Notes under the pieces: generated by a model | The model's input: the letters and a program-made list of their open reading frames with translations, nothing else | What the model was told of the DNA's origin: nothing | Databases searched by the model: none | Shown here: in pieces, positions 26,304-35,227 of the stretch | Layout: each line of letters opens with the position of its first letter | How positions within the stretch are numbered: the stretch's first letter is position 1 | Source of the DNA: an uncultured Enterococcus sp. | GTDB taxonomy: Bacteria > Bacillota > Bacilli > Lactobacillales > Enterococcaceae | Length of the DNA stretch: 47,491 nucleotides | Direction of reading: 5' to 3' | Assembly: GCF_913775425.1 (NCBI RefSeq) | Contig: NZ_CAJYIS010000066.1 | Location: forward strand, 1 to 47,491 | Translations under genes and position numbers: made by a program

Positions 26304-28790
26304 CTATGCTTCTTGTAATGCTTGTTTTTCTTTTGTTTTTTGATTACGAACACTTAATGTGATTTTCCCTTGTTTGGCACCAATCGTCACATGATCAGAT
26401 AATTTGATTTGACTAGAGAGCAACGCTTCACTCAAACGATCTTCTACTTCTTTTTGCAATGCCCGACGAATTGGTCTAGCACCATATTCTGGGTCAAAAC
26501 CAGCTTTTCCAATCACTTCATAAGCAGCCGGCGTAATTTTCAGCTGTACACCTTGTTGCGCTAGACGTGCGATTACTGGTTGACTCATGATTTTCACGAT
26601 ATCTTGAATTTCATCTTTCGTTAATGAACGGAAGACTACCGTTTCATCGATACGATTTAAAAATTCAGGTCGGTAAGCAATTTTTAGTTCTTGCATGATT
26701 CGTTTTTGCATCGCTTCGTGATTTTTAGTGGCATCGACAACATTAAATCCGACATTTTTTTCTTCGCGTAATTGTGTTGCGCCGATATTTGAGGTCATGA
26801 TCAAAATCGTATTTCTAAAGTCGACTTTACGTCCTTTAGAGTCTGTTAAATGACCATCATCCAACACTTGCAATAAAATATTGAATACATCTGGATGGGC
26901 TTTTTCGATTTCATCTAATAAAATCACTGAGTACGGTTTTGTTCGTACTTTTTCCGTCAATTGTCCACCTTCATCATATCCTACATATCCTGGAGGTGAA
27001 CCAATCAAACGAGAGGTACTATATTTTTCCATGTATTCTGACATATCGACACGAATCATGGCTTCTTCGCTACCAAAAACAGCAGCTGCCAGTGCTTTAG
27101 CTAACTCAGTCTTCCCAACACCAGTAGGTCCTAAGAACATGAACGAACCGATTGGACGATTTGGATCTTTCAGTCCGCTACGAGCACGACGGATAGAGCG
27201 TGAAACAGCTGTCACTGCTTCATCTTGACCAATTACTCGTTGATGCAAGACTTTTTCTAATTCCAACAAGCGTTCGCTTTCTTTTTTCTCCAATTGTTTT
27301 AGCGGAATACCTGTCCATTGTGAAACCACATCGGCAACATCTTCTTCCGTCACTTTTTCAGCTTTTTGAGTCGCTTCTTGTGCTTCTTTCAATGTCCATT
27401 CTGCTAGTTCTTGACTCAATCGTTTTTCTTCTTTACGAATAGAGGCTGCAAAATCAAAGTCTTGATCACGAACTGCTTGTTCTTTTTGCTCCATCAGTTC
27501 TACCAATTTGGCTTGCAAAACAGCAGTTTTAGAAGCCTCTTTAGCTTCATCTAGTCGAACTTTTGCTGCACTTTCATCCATCAAATCGATTGCTTTATCG
27601 GGTAATTGACGTGAATTCAAATAGCGAACAGATAAATCAACTGCTGCTTGTAACGCCTCATCAGTGATTGTTACACCATGGTGATCTTCATAGCGTGGAC
27701 GCAATCCTTTTAAAATCTCCACAGCTTCTTTAGCACTAGGCTCGTCAACTTGTACCCGAGCAAAGCGTCGTTCTAAGGCAGCATCTTTTTCGATATATTT
27801 TTGGTATTCATCAAGCGTTGTGGCACCGATAGTTTGTAGTTCCCCACGAGCTAGTGCCGGTTTTAAAATATTCGAAGCATCGATTGCGCCTTCTGCTCCG
27901 CCAGCGCCGATCAACGTGTGCAATTCATCGATAAATAAAATCACTTGACCATCTTGATAGATCTCATCAATAATTTTTTTCATGCGATCTTCAAATTCAC
28001 CACGATATTTCGTGCCAGCGACTAATGCACCCATATCTAACATCATCAAACGTTTATGCTGCATATCTTGCGGCACTTCTCCGTTGATGATTTTTTGAGC
28101 TAATCCTTCAGCGATCGCCGTTTTCCCTACACCAGGTTCACCGACTAACACCGGATTATTTTTCGTACGACGACTTAGTATCTGGATCAAACGTTTGACT
28201 TCAGTTTGACGTCCTACGACTGGATCTAATTTTTGCTCACGTGCTAATTTTGTTAAGTCACGTGCTAAAGTATCTAACGTAGGTGTCCCTTCAGTGGCTT
28301 GTGTATTCCGTTGACGACGACGATTATTGCTCGTTTTGCTACTTTCAGAAACACCCATTTTTTTCTTCAATAATTGGCGCATTTTTGCCAAACTGAATCC
28401 TAAATTTAAGACAATACGAGAAGCTAAAATCTCTTCGTCACGCAGTAATCCTAATAATAAATGTTCGGTACCGATTTGGGTGGAACCTAAGCGTTTTGCT
28501 TCATCTCCAGCATAGGCAAAAATTTGTCTGGCACGTGGAGAATAGGGTAAAAATCCATTCTCAGGATACATTTTCATCAAGCCATAACCCGTCAAATGCT
28601 CGATTTCTTCGCGAATATCTTGTTCGGTCACATTCATTTCGCGTAAAACTTTTCCCGCAATACCATCTTGTTCAATAATCAGTGCTAAAAGTAAATGCTC
28701 TGAACCAACGGATTGATGTTTAAAATATTTTGCTTCTTCTTGTGCGATTTCTAGCACGATACGTGCTTTTGGTGTGAATAATTCATCCAT
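26304..28790 (-). CDS. clpC: ClpC, AAA+ unfoldase of the ClpCP protease
   Basis: This 828-residue Clp/Hsp100 ATPase has two N-terminal Clp repeats (about 1-145), a first AAA+ domain (Walker A G-E-P-G-V-G-K-T, Walker B L-F-I-D-E-L-H), a middle coiled coil with a UVR-like segment, and a second AAA+ domain ([16 protein letters not shown]). It unfolds misfolded and tagged proteins for ClpP. The start is ATG 28788-28790, 8 bases after AGGAAG and 5 bases past the ctsR stop; in-frame GTG codons upstream are less likely. It should be controlled with ctsR by heat and protein stress. Confidence 0.96.
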   Translation of the reverse strand: MDELFTPKARIVLEIAQEEAKYFKHQSVGSEHLLLALIIEQDGIAGKVLREMNVTEQDIREEIEHLTGYGLMKMYPENGFLPYSPRARQIFAYAGDEAKRLGSTQIGTEHLLLGLLRDEEILASRIVLNLGFSLAKMRQLLKKKMGVSESSKTSNNRRRQRNTQATEGTPTLDTLARDLTKLAREQKLDPVVGRQTEVKRLIQILSRRTKNNPVLVGEPGVGKTAIAEGLAQKIINGEVPQDMQHKRLMMLDMGALVAGTKYRGEFEDRMKKIIDEIYQDGQVILFIDELHTLIGAGGAEGAIDASNILKPALARGELQTIGATTLDEYQKYIEKDAALERRFARVQVDEPSAKEAVEILKGLRPRYEDHHGVTITDEALQAAVDLSVRYLNSRQLPDKAIDLMDESAAKVRLDEAKEASKTAVLQAKLVELMEQKEQAVRDQDFDFAASIRKEEKRLSQELAEWTLKEAQEATQKAEKVTEEDVADVVSQWTGIPLKQLEKKESERLLELEKVLHQRVIGQDEAVTAVSRSIRRARSGLKDPNRPIGSFMFLGPTGVGKTELAKALAAAVFGSEEAMIRVDMSEYMEKYSTSRLIGSPPGYVGYDEGGQLTEKVRTKPYSVILLDEIEKAHPDVFNILLQVLDDGHLTDSKGRKVDFRNTILIMTSNIGATQLREEKNVGFNVVDATKNHEAMQKRIMQELKIAYRPEFLNRIDETVVFRSLTKDEIQDIVKIMSQPVIARLAQQGVQLKITPAAYEVIGKAGFDPEYGARPIRRALQKEVEDRLSEALLSSQIKLSDHVTIGAKQGKITLSVRNQKTKEKQALQEA

Positions 28791-28795
28791 CACAT

Positions 28796-29263
28796 TCACT
28801 TCCTATCTTCATAACTTAGACGCTCCAATACTGCCATCAGCATGGAGGCGCGTAGTTGATTTTCTGTTTCGACTGACCCTAATGCTTGCTTAGACAATGT
28901 GGATAATAACAAATTACCTTCGCGTTTGGTTAAGATCTTTTCTTCATATAATTTTTGTAAAATTGCTTGTGCATCTTTTTCAGAAACTTCATCTCCGATT
29001 AATTTAGCAACATGTTCTAGAAACTGATGATAAGTGGCCAGTTGTACTTTCTCAATACGAATATATCCACCACCGCCACGCTTACTTTCAACGATATAGC
29101 CTCGATGGACGGTAAAGCGAGTGTTGATGACATAGTTGATTTGAGAAGGAACACAATTGAATAATGTTGCCATTTCGGCACGTTTGATTTCAATCATTTC
29201 ACTAGTCTCTAAAATCTGTTTAATATATGCTTCAATCAAATCAGATGTGTTTTTTTGAGCCAT
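28796..29263 (-). CDS. ctsR: CtsR, repressor of class III stress genes
   Basis: This 155-residue protein is full length for CtsR. The N-terminal winged helix-turn-helix includes I-E-I-K-R-A-E-M-A-T-L-F-N-C-V-P-S-Q-I-N and the glycine-rich wing R-G-G-G-G-Y, whose arginine senses heat in Bacillus. The C-terminal part (about 75-155) is the dimer and McsB/ClpC-interacting region. The operon here is only ctsR-clpC; mcsA and mcsB, present between them in Bacillus and Listeria, are absent, as in other lactic acid bacteria. A CtsR-like operator lies at 29277-29293, so it should repress itself. Confidence 0.95.
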   Translation of the reverse strand: MAQKNTSDLIEAYIKQILETSEMIEIKRAEMATLFNCVPSQINYVINTRFTVHRGYIVESKRGGGGYIRIEKVQLATYHQFLEHVAKLIGDEVSEKDAQAILQKLYEEKILTKREGNLLLSTLSKQALGSVETENQLRASMLMAVLERLSYEDRK

Positions 29264-29276
29264 CCTCCGTTCCTCC

Positions 29277-29302
29277 CTTGACTAATACTGACCTTAATTA
29301 TA
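29277..29302 (-). promoter_or_regulatory. ctsR-clpC promoter and CtsR operator
   Basis: On the minus strand a TATAAT box lies at 29297-29302 with a poor -35. Immediately downstream, 29277-29293 reads GGTCAGTATTAGTCAAG, matching the CtsR direct heptad repeat at 13 of 17 positions. This places the operator at the start point. Confidence 0.65.
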
Positions 29303-29413
29303 ACGAATTTTTTTTACAAAGAAAAGGAGAAGGCCTTTTGTGAAACTTTCCCTTAAAAGTTCTTTAGGTTTCTCTTACTATACTTCAAAGTGTTTGATTA
29401 GACAAATAATTAC

Positions 29414-29447
29414 AAAAAGAGAGTGCGACAGATTTCTGTCACACTCC
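29414..29447 (-). terminator. prkC terminator (hairpin of repeat copy D)
   Basis: GAGTGCGACAG (29421-29431) pairs with CTGTCACACTC (29436-29446) with one mismatch; the minus strand continues TCTTTTTG. It should end the priA-prkC operon before the ctsR promoter region. Confidence 0.7.
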
Positions 29448-29486
29448 CTAAAAACCACATAAACGCTATTTTAGAAGTAACTTATT
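29418..29486. repeat. Dispersed palindromic element, copy D (half element)
   Basis: The hairpin (29421-29446) is followed by CTAAAAA, an AAACG core and TTAGAAGTAACT, matching the left half of copies A and B. The central hairpin and right end are missing: the sequence becomes unrelated from about 29487 up to the prkC stop at 29510. It is thus a truncated copy. Confidence 0.65.
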
Positions 29487-29509
29487 GCTTATAGCTACAC
29501 CTATTTTCT

Positions 29510-31693
29510 TTAATTTGGAATCGTAATCGGACCATCTGAAGCTTGAGAAACTTCTTTTGATACTACTTCTTTCCCATCACGAGTAATCGTGATTTTAGCT
29601 TTTTGACCTTCTTTAACAGTGATCGTTAATGAACGATTATACGTTGGATTCTCTTTGGTAAGAACGTATTGATCGATTTGGCGGCCACTTGTTGCATTCG
29701 CATCTGATACTGATACCGTGATTGTTTGACTTGCTTCGCCTTTAGTATCGAATTGTCCTTTGACGTCGATTGTAAAAGTTTTGTCAGCTGGTTCTTTGCC
29801 TTTTGAAATCACTAAAGCAACTTGGCTGCCTTTTGCGACTTCGCCAGTTGGCGTCATACTAATTACTTTTCCTTCAGCTACCGTATCATCATACTCCTCA
29901 GTCGAAGTACTTGTTAATCCAGCATCTTTTAATGCTTTTTCCGCATCTGACTTGGTTTTGCCCGTCACGTCAGGTACCGTAATTGTTTCCACACCTTTAC
30001 TTAAGACATACGTGACACTAGTATCGCCTGGTAAAACATCTTCACCATAAGCTGGTGTTTGTGAAATGATCGTACCTTTTGGCTGATCGCTAAAGACTTC
30101 ATCAGACATCGTCAAGCTATTTGCAGATAAACCATTTGCTGCCATTCTTTGGTAGGCTTGCGTTTCAGTCAGACCAGTCAAATCCGGCATCATCACTGGT
30201 TCAGGCCCCTTACTGATCACAAATTCCACTTGCGTTTCATCCGCTACCACTTCTTCATCTGCATCTGGTGTTTGCGAAATGATCTTACCTTTTTCTACAT
30301 CGGAACTATATTCTTCAGTAGTCGTAATATTTTTCTTTTTAAATCCAGCATTAAGTAGCGTTTGTTTGGCATCGTCTAATGTTTTATTTTCATAATCTAA
30401 CATCTTCACAGTAGCTTTTCCTGTTGAGATATATAGTGTAATCGGCGTTGTTTTTTTCACTTCAACACCAATTTCTGGATCCGTTTTAACGACTTGTCCA
30501 GCTTCGATCGTTTCACTAGCGATTTCTTTACTAGAATTTGAAACAGTCAGACCAGCTTGTGTCAATTTATTGATAGCTGCTGTCTCGTCTAGTTTTGCTA
30601 CATCAGGAATTGCGATCGATTGATTGGTTCCCGCTACGACCCAATAGACCCCACCGATCAAACATAAGATCAATACAATAATGGGAATACTTAACCACCA
30701 ACGTTTTTTCTTCGTAGGTTTGTTGGGTTGTTCTTCTACTTTGTGTTCTGGTTCTGATTGGACCGCAACTTGCTCCACTTCAGGACGAATAGGCGCTACA
30801 GGTTCTAACTCTTTAGTTTCTACTAGTGGCCCTTCAGGAAGCGGTGTCCATTTGGCTTCGTTTGCTCGTGCAGGAGATAATGCGGTATTTAAATCATTTT
30901 GCATCTCTTGTGTTGTTTTATAACGATCTTCTGGATTTTTAGCAGTCGCTTTTAACACGACATTTTCCAATGCCTGTGGGATCGCACCATCAAATTGGTG
31001 AACAGAAGGCATTTCATCTTGAAAATGTTTTAAAGCGATCGTGACCGCTGACTCGCCGTCAAATGGAACACTTCCAGTCAACATCTCAAATAAAATGATT
31101 CCCATCGCATAGATATCTGATTGGCTAGTGGCCATCGAACCTCGCGCTTGTTCAGGTGATAAATAATGCACCGATCCTAACATCGAGTTGGTTTGGGTAA
31201 TTGACGTTTCGGATAAGGCAATCGCGATCCCAAAATCTGTGATCTTCACAACGCCTTCTTCATTGATCAAAATATTTTGCGGCTTTAAGTCACGATGAAT
31301 AATACGATGTTCATGCGCTAAAGTGACCGCAGATAAAATTTGATCCATAATGTCGACGACTTTTTCATAGGCAATTGGTGATTGGGTTTGAATATAACGT
31401 TTCAGATCCATCCCTTTTACAAATTCCATGACAAGGTATTGTTGATTATTTTCCTCTCCAACATCATAGACCGATACGATATTTGGATGAACCAATTCAG
31501 TAGCTGCTAGTGCTTCTCGTTGGAAGCGACGAATGGCATTTTGATCATTTTGAAAGTCAAAACGTAAGACCTTGACTGCCACTTCACGATCCAAAATCAA
31601 ATCTTTCGCTAAAAAGACATTTGCCATACCACCACTACCGATATTGCCAATAATCTGGTAGCGATCATCGAAGGTTTTGCCAATATCAAACAT
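29510..31693 (-). CDS. prkC: PASTA-domain serine/threonine protein kinase (PrkC/IreK)
   Basis: This 727-residue transmembrane kinase senses the cell wall. The cytoplasmic kinase domain has G-S-G-G-M-A near residue 19, catalytic Lys41, H-R-D-L-K-P-Q-N (Asp135) and D-F-G (Asp153). A membrane helix lies at about 332-354. Outside are four PASTA repeats (from about 358 to 640) that bind muropeptides or lipid II, then a C-terminal beta-rich domain. The start is ATG 31691-31693 after GGAGGTG, overlapping the prpC stop by 8 bases; five extra residues are possible upstream. In E. faecalis the counterpart IreK controls cephalosporin resistance. Confidence 0.95.
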   Translation of the reverse strand: MFDIGKTFDDRYQIIGNIGSGGMANVFLAKDLILDREVAVKVLRFDFQNDQNAIRRFQREALAATELVHPNIVSVYDVGEENNQQYLVMEFVKGMDLKRYIQTQSPIAYEKVVDIMDQILSAVTLAHEHRIIHRDLKPQNILINEEGVVKITDFGIAIALSETSITQTNSMLGSVHYLSPEQARGSMATSQSDIYAMGIILFEMLTGSVPFDGESAVTIALKHFQDEMPSVHQFDGAIPQALENVVLKATAKNPEDRYKTTQEMQNDLNTALSPARANEAKWTPLPEGPLVETKELEPVAPIRPEVEQVAVQSEPEHKVEEQPNKPTKKKRWWLSIPIIVLILCLIGGVYWVVAGTNQSIAIPDVAKLDETAAINKLTQAGLTVSNSSKEIASETIEAGQVVKTDPEIGVEVKKTTPITLYISTGKATVKMLDYENKTLDDAKQTLLNAGFKKKNITTTEEYSSDVEKGKIISQTPDADEEVVADETQVEFVISKGPEPVMMPDLTGLTETQAYQRMAANGLSANSLTMSDEVFSDQPKGTIISQTPAYGEDVLPGDTSVTYVLSKGVETITVPDVTGKTKSDAEKALKDAGLTSTSTEEYDDTVAEGKVISMTPTGEVAKGSQVALVISKGKEPADKTFTIDVKGQFDTKGEASQTITVSVSDANATSGRQIDQYVLTKENPTYNRSLTITVKEGQKAKITITRDGKEVVSKEVSQASDGPITIPN

Positions 31694-32429
31694 GTGCTTC
31701 ACCTCCATAATGAATCAAAATTGCTGTAATATTATCAAGGCCTCCTCGAAAGTTTGCGCCTTCAACTAAGGTTTCAACACGCTCTTTCATAGTTGGATAA
31801 TCTTCAATAATTTGTTTGATTTCAGCATCTGATAGCATATTTGTTAAGCCATCAGAACATAATAGTAAATAGTCATGTGCACGTAAAAAGTGACTTGTTA
31901 CGTCCACATCGACTAATCCAGGCATTCCAATCGAACGTGTTAAAATATTTTTACGTGGATGATTGATCGCCATCTCTGGAGTGATTTCTCCAGTTTTAAC
32001 TAATTCATTAACTAAAGAATGGTCTTCAGTCAATTGGATCAGCTCGCGTTCGCGCAAGAGATACATTCGACTGTCTCCCACATGTGCGAGTGCGAATTGA
32101 TCGCCAATCACACAAACAGCTACGATCGTAGTTCCCATTCCACTTAATTCTGGTTGTGATTTACCTAGTTCGTGGATCATTTTATTTTCTTGTTGGATAA
32201 CTTTGATCAGCCAACGTGTTGCTAGTTCGCAATCTGCGATATCAGTGGCTTCCCAACTTTTGCCGATGTCTTCAACAGTTTGACGACTGGCAACATCGCC
32301 TGCTTGATGGCCTCCCATCCCGTCTGCTAATAGCGCTAGCAAATACCCTTTTTGATTTAGGAAGGTCTGGGCATAATCTTGATTGCTATTTCGTTTTTGA
32401 CCGACGTCACTTAAAAAAGAAACTTCCAT
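31686..32429 (-). CDS. prpC: PP2C-type protein phosphatase (PrpC/IreP/Stp)
   Basis: This 247-residue PPM-family phosphatase removes phosphate from PrkC and its targets using two metal ions. Motifs are intact: L-A-D-G-M-G-G-H near residue 35, the G-D-S-R motif around 116, C-S-D-G-L-T and the C-terminal D-N-I-T. It starts 15 bases after rsmB and its stop overlaps prkC by 8 bases, so phosphatase and kinase are translationally coupled. Confidence 0.95.
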   Translation of the reverse strand: MEVSFLSDVGQKRNSNQDYAQTFLNQKGYLLALLADGMGGHQAGDVASRQTVEDIGKSWEATDIADCELATRWLIKVIQQENKMIHELGKSQPELSGMGTTIVAVCVIGDQFALAHVGDSRMYLLRERELIQLTEDHSLVNELVKTGEITPEMAINHPRKNILTRSIGMPGLVDVDVTSHFLRAHDYLLLCSDGLTNMLSDAEIKQIIEDYPTMKERVETLVEGANFRGGLDNITAILIHYGGEAHV

Positions 32430-32444
32430 ATCTCCTTCACCTCG

Positions 32445-33791
32445 TTATTTTTTTCTTAAACAGCTGATAAAAAAGCCATCTGTGTGGAATGTATGTGGAT
32501 AGATCGTTAATAAATCTTCTTGAATTTCAGATTGTACATAGTGATTGACTTTAGGTGTTATTTTTTCAAACTCTGGATGTTTGGCCAAAAAGGTATCGAC
32601 TACTTCTTTGTTTTCTTGATCTAAAATCGTACAAGTACTATAAACTAAAATACCGTCTTTTTTTAGAGTTGGCGCAACACTTTCTAAAATCGCAAGCTGG
32701 ATGTTTGGCAAGTTCGCAAAATCCTGTTCTTTTTTGCTAAATTTAATGTCTGGCTTACGACGGATCAATCCTAGACCTGAACAAGGCGCATCGACTAAGA
32801 TTCGATCAAACGTTTCTGCTTCAAAACGTTCACTAGCCTCTCTAGCATCCATCTTCTCAGCCCAAACAACATCTTCAACATGAAGTCTAGCTGCATTTTC
32901 TTCGATTAGTTTTACTTTATGGGCATGAATATCTAATGCGGTTACTCGGCCACCTTTTTCTTGATCTAAGAACGTTGCGATATGAGTGGTTTTCCCTCCC
33001 GGTGCGGCACAGGCATCTAATACTTGGTGCTCTGCTTCAATCTGCATCACAGGAGCTACAAGCATCGAGCTTTCATCTTGGATCGTCATTTTTCCTGATT
33101 TAAACAAGTTGCTTTTGGCTAAAAATCCTTTTTCAGCAACAACACCATATTTTGAGAGATAGCTTTCACGAACTTCTAATCCTTCATCGTGTAGGAAATC
33201 GATGGCTTTTTTCCGTGAAATTTGACGCGTATCGATCCGAGCACTTACATGACTCGGGCGCATCAAAGATTCACCAAGTAAACTTGTTTGTTCATAACCG
33301 ATTTGTGCTACTAAACGATCTACTAACCACATCGGTAAACTAAATTCGATCGATAAGCGCATATTCCCACTCAACGTATCTAAAGTGGGTGCACCTTGAC
33401 GTTGAAATGTTCGCAGTACGCCATTTACAAATTTACCGATACCAGGATTACCCCGATGTTTAGCGATTTCTACTGCTTCATTAAAAATCGCATGCGTTGG
33501 AACTTTATCTAAAAATTCCAATTGATAAATCGACAACCGTAAAAGTTGTTGTACCCATGGATGGACCTTTTTTGCTTTTTTTAAAAAAGGTGCTAGATAA
33601 AAATCTAAGCGTAACTGATTACTAATGGTTCCGTAGACTAATTCCGTAAGTAAACGCGCGTCTTTTTCGTTCAGTTGATTGCGTTCAATTTCTTCTTTAA
33701 TCAGTAAATTAGAATAAGCGCCACCTTTTTCGACACGTTCAATCAATGAAAGTGCGACAAAACGGACTGTTTTTTCAATCGATTGTTTCAT
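32445..33791 (-). CDS. rsmB: 16S rRNA cytosine-967 C5-methyltransferase
   Basis: This 448-residue enzyme has an N-terminal NusB-like RNA-binding domain (about 1-140) and a C-terminal Rossmann methyltransferase domain. The S-adenosylmethionine motif is D-A-C-A-A-P-G-G-K-T and the two cysteines of the RNA m5C family are in V-D-A-P-C-S-G-L-G and V-Y-S-T-C-T. Length and layout are standard. It overlaps fmt by 4 bases (ATGA type). Confidence 0.95.
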   Translation of the reverse strand: MKQSIEKTVRFVALSLIERVEKGGAYSNLLIKEEIERNQLNEKDARLLTELVYGTISNQLRLDFYLAPFLKKAKKVHPWVQQLLRLSIYQLEFLDKVPTHAIFNEAVEIAKHRGNPGIGKFVNGVLRTFQRQGAPTLDTLSGNMRLSIEFSLPMWLVDRLVAQIGYEQTSLLGESLMRPSHVSARIDTRQISRKKAIDFLHDEGLEVRESYLSKYGVVAEKGFLAKSNLFKSGKMTIQDESSMLVAPVMQIEAEHQVLDACAAPGGKTTHIATFLDQEKGGRVTALDIHAHKVKLIEENAARLHVEDVVWAEKMDAREASERFEAETFDRILVDAPCSGLGLIRRKPDIKFSKKEQDFANLPNIQLAILESVAPTLKKDGILVYSTCTILDQENKEVVDTFLAKHPEFEKITPKVNHYVQSEIQEDLLTIYPHTFHTDGFFISCLRKK

Positions 33792-34732
33792 GCATTCCCT
33801 ACCTTATCTGTTTGTTGAATATGTTGACCAGCACCATTTAAAAATGCTTTTATCGGCTGTACACTTTTACCTGCTGGTTGTAACTCTTCGATTGCTAGGA
33901 TTGTTTGTTTTCCACAGGCAATCCATAATTCTTGCTTCGTACGCTTGATAATCGTCCCTGGTTTTTGATCAGTCGTTTCTGACACGACACGTACTTTGCG
34001 AATCTTCCAGCGAACATCTTGGTACGTCGTAAAAGCGATCGGCCAAGGAAACATACCACGAACTTGACAATCGATCTGTTCAGCGGTTTTCTCCCAGTCG
34101 ATTGCTTCTTGTTCTCTAGTGATATTCGGTGAAAATGTCACTTGAGTCTCGTCTTGTGGTGTTGGGATTTTACCATCGATGATTGCTGGTAAACTTTCAA
34201 GTAGTAACTCACGACCTATAACACTCAATTTATCGAACATGATTCCCACATTATCTTCTTTAGTGATTGGGATCGCTTTTTGTGCATAGATTCCACCGGC
34301 GTCCATTTTTTTGATCATTTCCATGATCGTCACACCCGTTTTTTCTTCTCCATCCATAATTGCGTAATGGACAGGAGCACCACCGCGATATTTAGGCAAT
34401 AAGGAAGCATGCACATTAATAGCTGCGATTTTAGGAATCGACAGTACACTTTGGGGTAGAAACTGACCAAAAGCAGCTGTCACGATCAAGTCTGGTGCAA
34501 ATTCTTCGATCATCGCTACTTCAGGTGAACCGGAAATTTTTTCTGGTTGCAATACTGGAATATTCAATGCTACAGCAGCTTCTTTAACTGGAGTTGCTTG
34601 AATAATTTTTTTTCGCCCAACTGGACGGTCTGGTTGTGTCACTACCGCTACGACCTCATATCCCGATTCTACCAATCCTTGTAAAATCGGAACTGAGAAC
34701 GCGGGTGTTCCCATAAATACAATTTTAGTCAT
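33788..34732 (-). CDS. fmt: Methionyl-tRNA formyltransferase
   Basis: Fmt formylates initiator Met-tRNA with 10-formyltetrahydrofolate. This 314-residue protein has M-G-T-P-A-F-S-V-P at the N-terminus, the catalytic region I-N-V-H-A-S-L-L-P-K-Y-R-G-G-A-P, and a C-terminal tRNA-binding barrel. The start is ATG 34730-34732, 7 bases after GAGGAG; an ATG 15 bases upstream lies before this site. It overlaps def by 8 bases, and the pair carries out opposite steps on the same formyl group. Confidence 0.95.
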   Translation of the reverse strand: MTKIVFMGTPAFSVPILQGLVESGYEVVAVVTQPDRPVGRKKIIQATPVKEAAVALNIPVLQPEKISGSPEVAMIEEFAPDLIVTAAFGQFLPQSVLSIPKIAAINVHASLLPKYRGGAPVHYAIMDGEEKTGVTIMEMIKKMDAGGIYAQKAIPITKEDNVGIMFDKLSVIGRELLLESLPAIIDGKIPTPQDETQVTFSPNITREQEAIDWEKTAEQIDCQVRGMFPWPIAFTTYQDVRWKIRKVRVVSETTDQKPGTIIKRTKQELWIACGKQTILAIEELQPAGKSVQPIKAFLNGAGQHIQQTDKVGNA

Positions 34733-35216
34733 CTGCATGCTCCTCATAATAAGATTCTAAATCTTCTTCAGCGATTCGTTCGATCACTTTATCTGTAAAT
34801 AAGATACCATGTAAGTGATCGATTTCGTGTTGGATCGCTCTAGCCAAATAGCCAAAAGCTGTCACTTCGATTTCATCGCCATCACGATCAAAATAACGAA
34901 CAGTGATTTCTTCAGCTCGTTCTACTGTACCAAAAACATGCGGCATACTTAAGCAACCTTCGATATCGATATCTTTACCTTTACGATCAACGATTCGTGG
35001 GTTGATCAATTCAAAGCGATCATTTTCTTCTACTTCAACTACAGCAACTTGGATATTTTTGCCGATTTGTGGTGCAGCAATGCCGACACCATCGTGGGCA
35101 ACCATTGTTTCATACATATCTTCTAATAATACGACCAATTCATCTGTAATTTGGTCGATCGGCTCACAAGGCTTTCTTAACTGTTCATCTGGATGGATCA
35201 AAATAGGATAGCGCAT
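34725..35216 (-). CDS. def: Peptide deformylase
   Basis: This 163-residue metalloenzyme removes the N-formyl group from new proteins. The three family motifs are intact: G-V-G-I-A-A-P-Q-I-G, E-G-C-L-S-M-P (metal-binding Cys) and H-E-I-D-H-L-H-G (metal-binding His pair and catalytic Glu). The length is closer to the short type 1 enzymes than to the longer type 2 enzymes of about 185 residues, which most enterococci also have elsewhere. It lies 11 bases after priA in the operon. Confidence 0.95.
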   Translation of the reverse strand: MRYPILIHPDEQLRKPCEPIDQITDELVVLLEDMYETMVAHDGVGIAAPQIGKNIQVAVVEVEENDRFELINPRIVDRKGKDIDIEGCLSMPHVFGTVERAEEITVRYFDRDGDEIEVTAFGYLARAIQHEIDHLHGILFTDKVIERIAEEDLESYYEEHADD

Positions 35217-35227
35217 AGCTACCTCCT

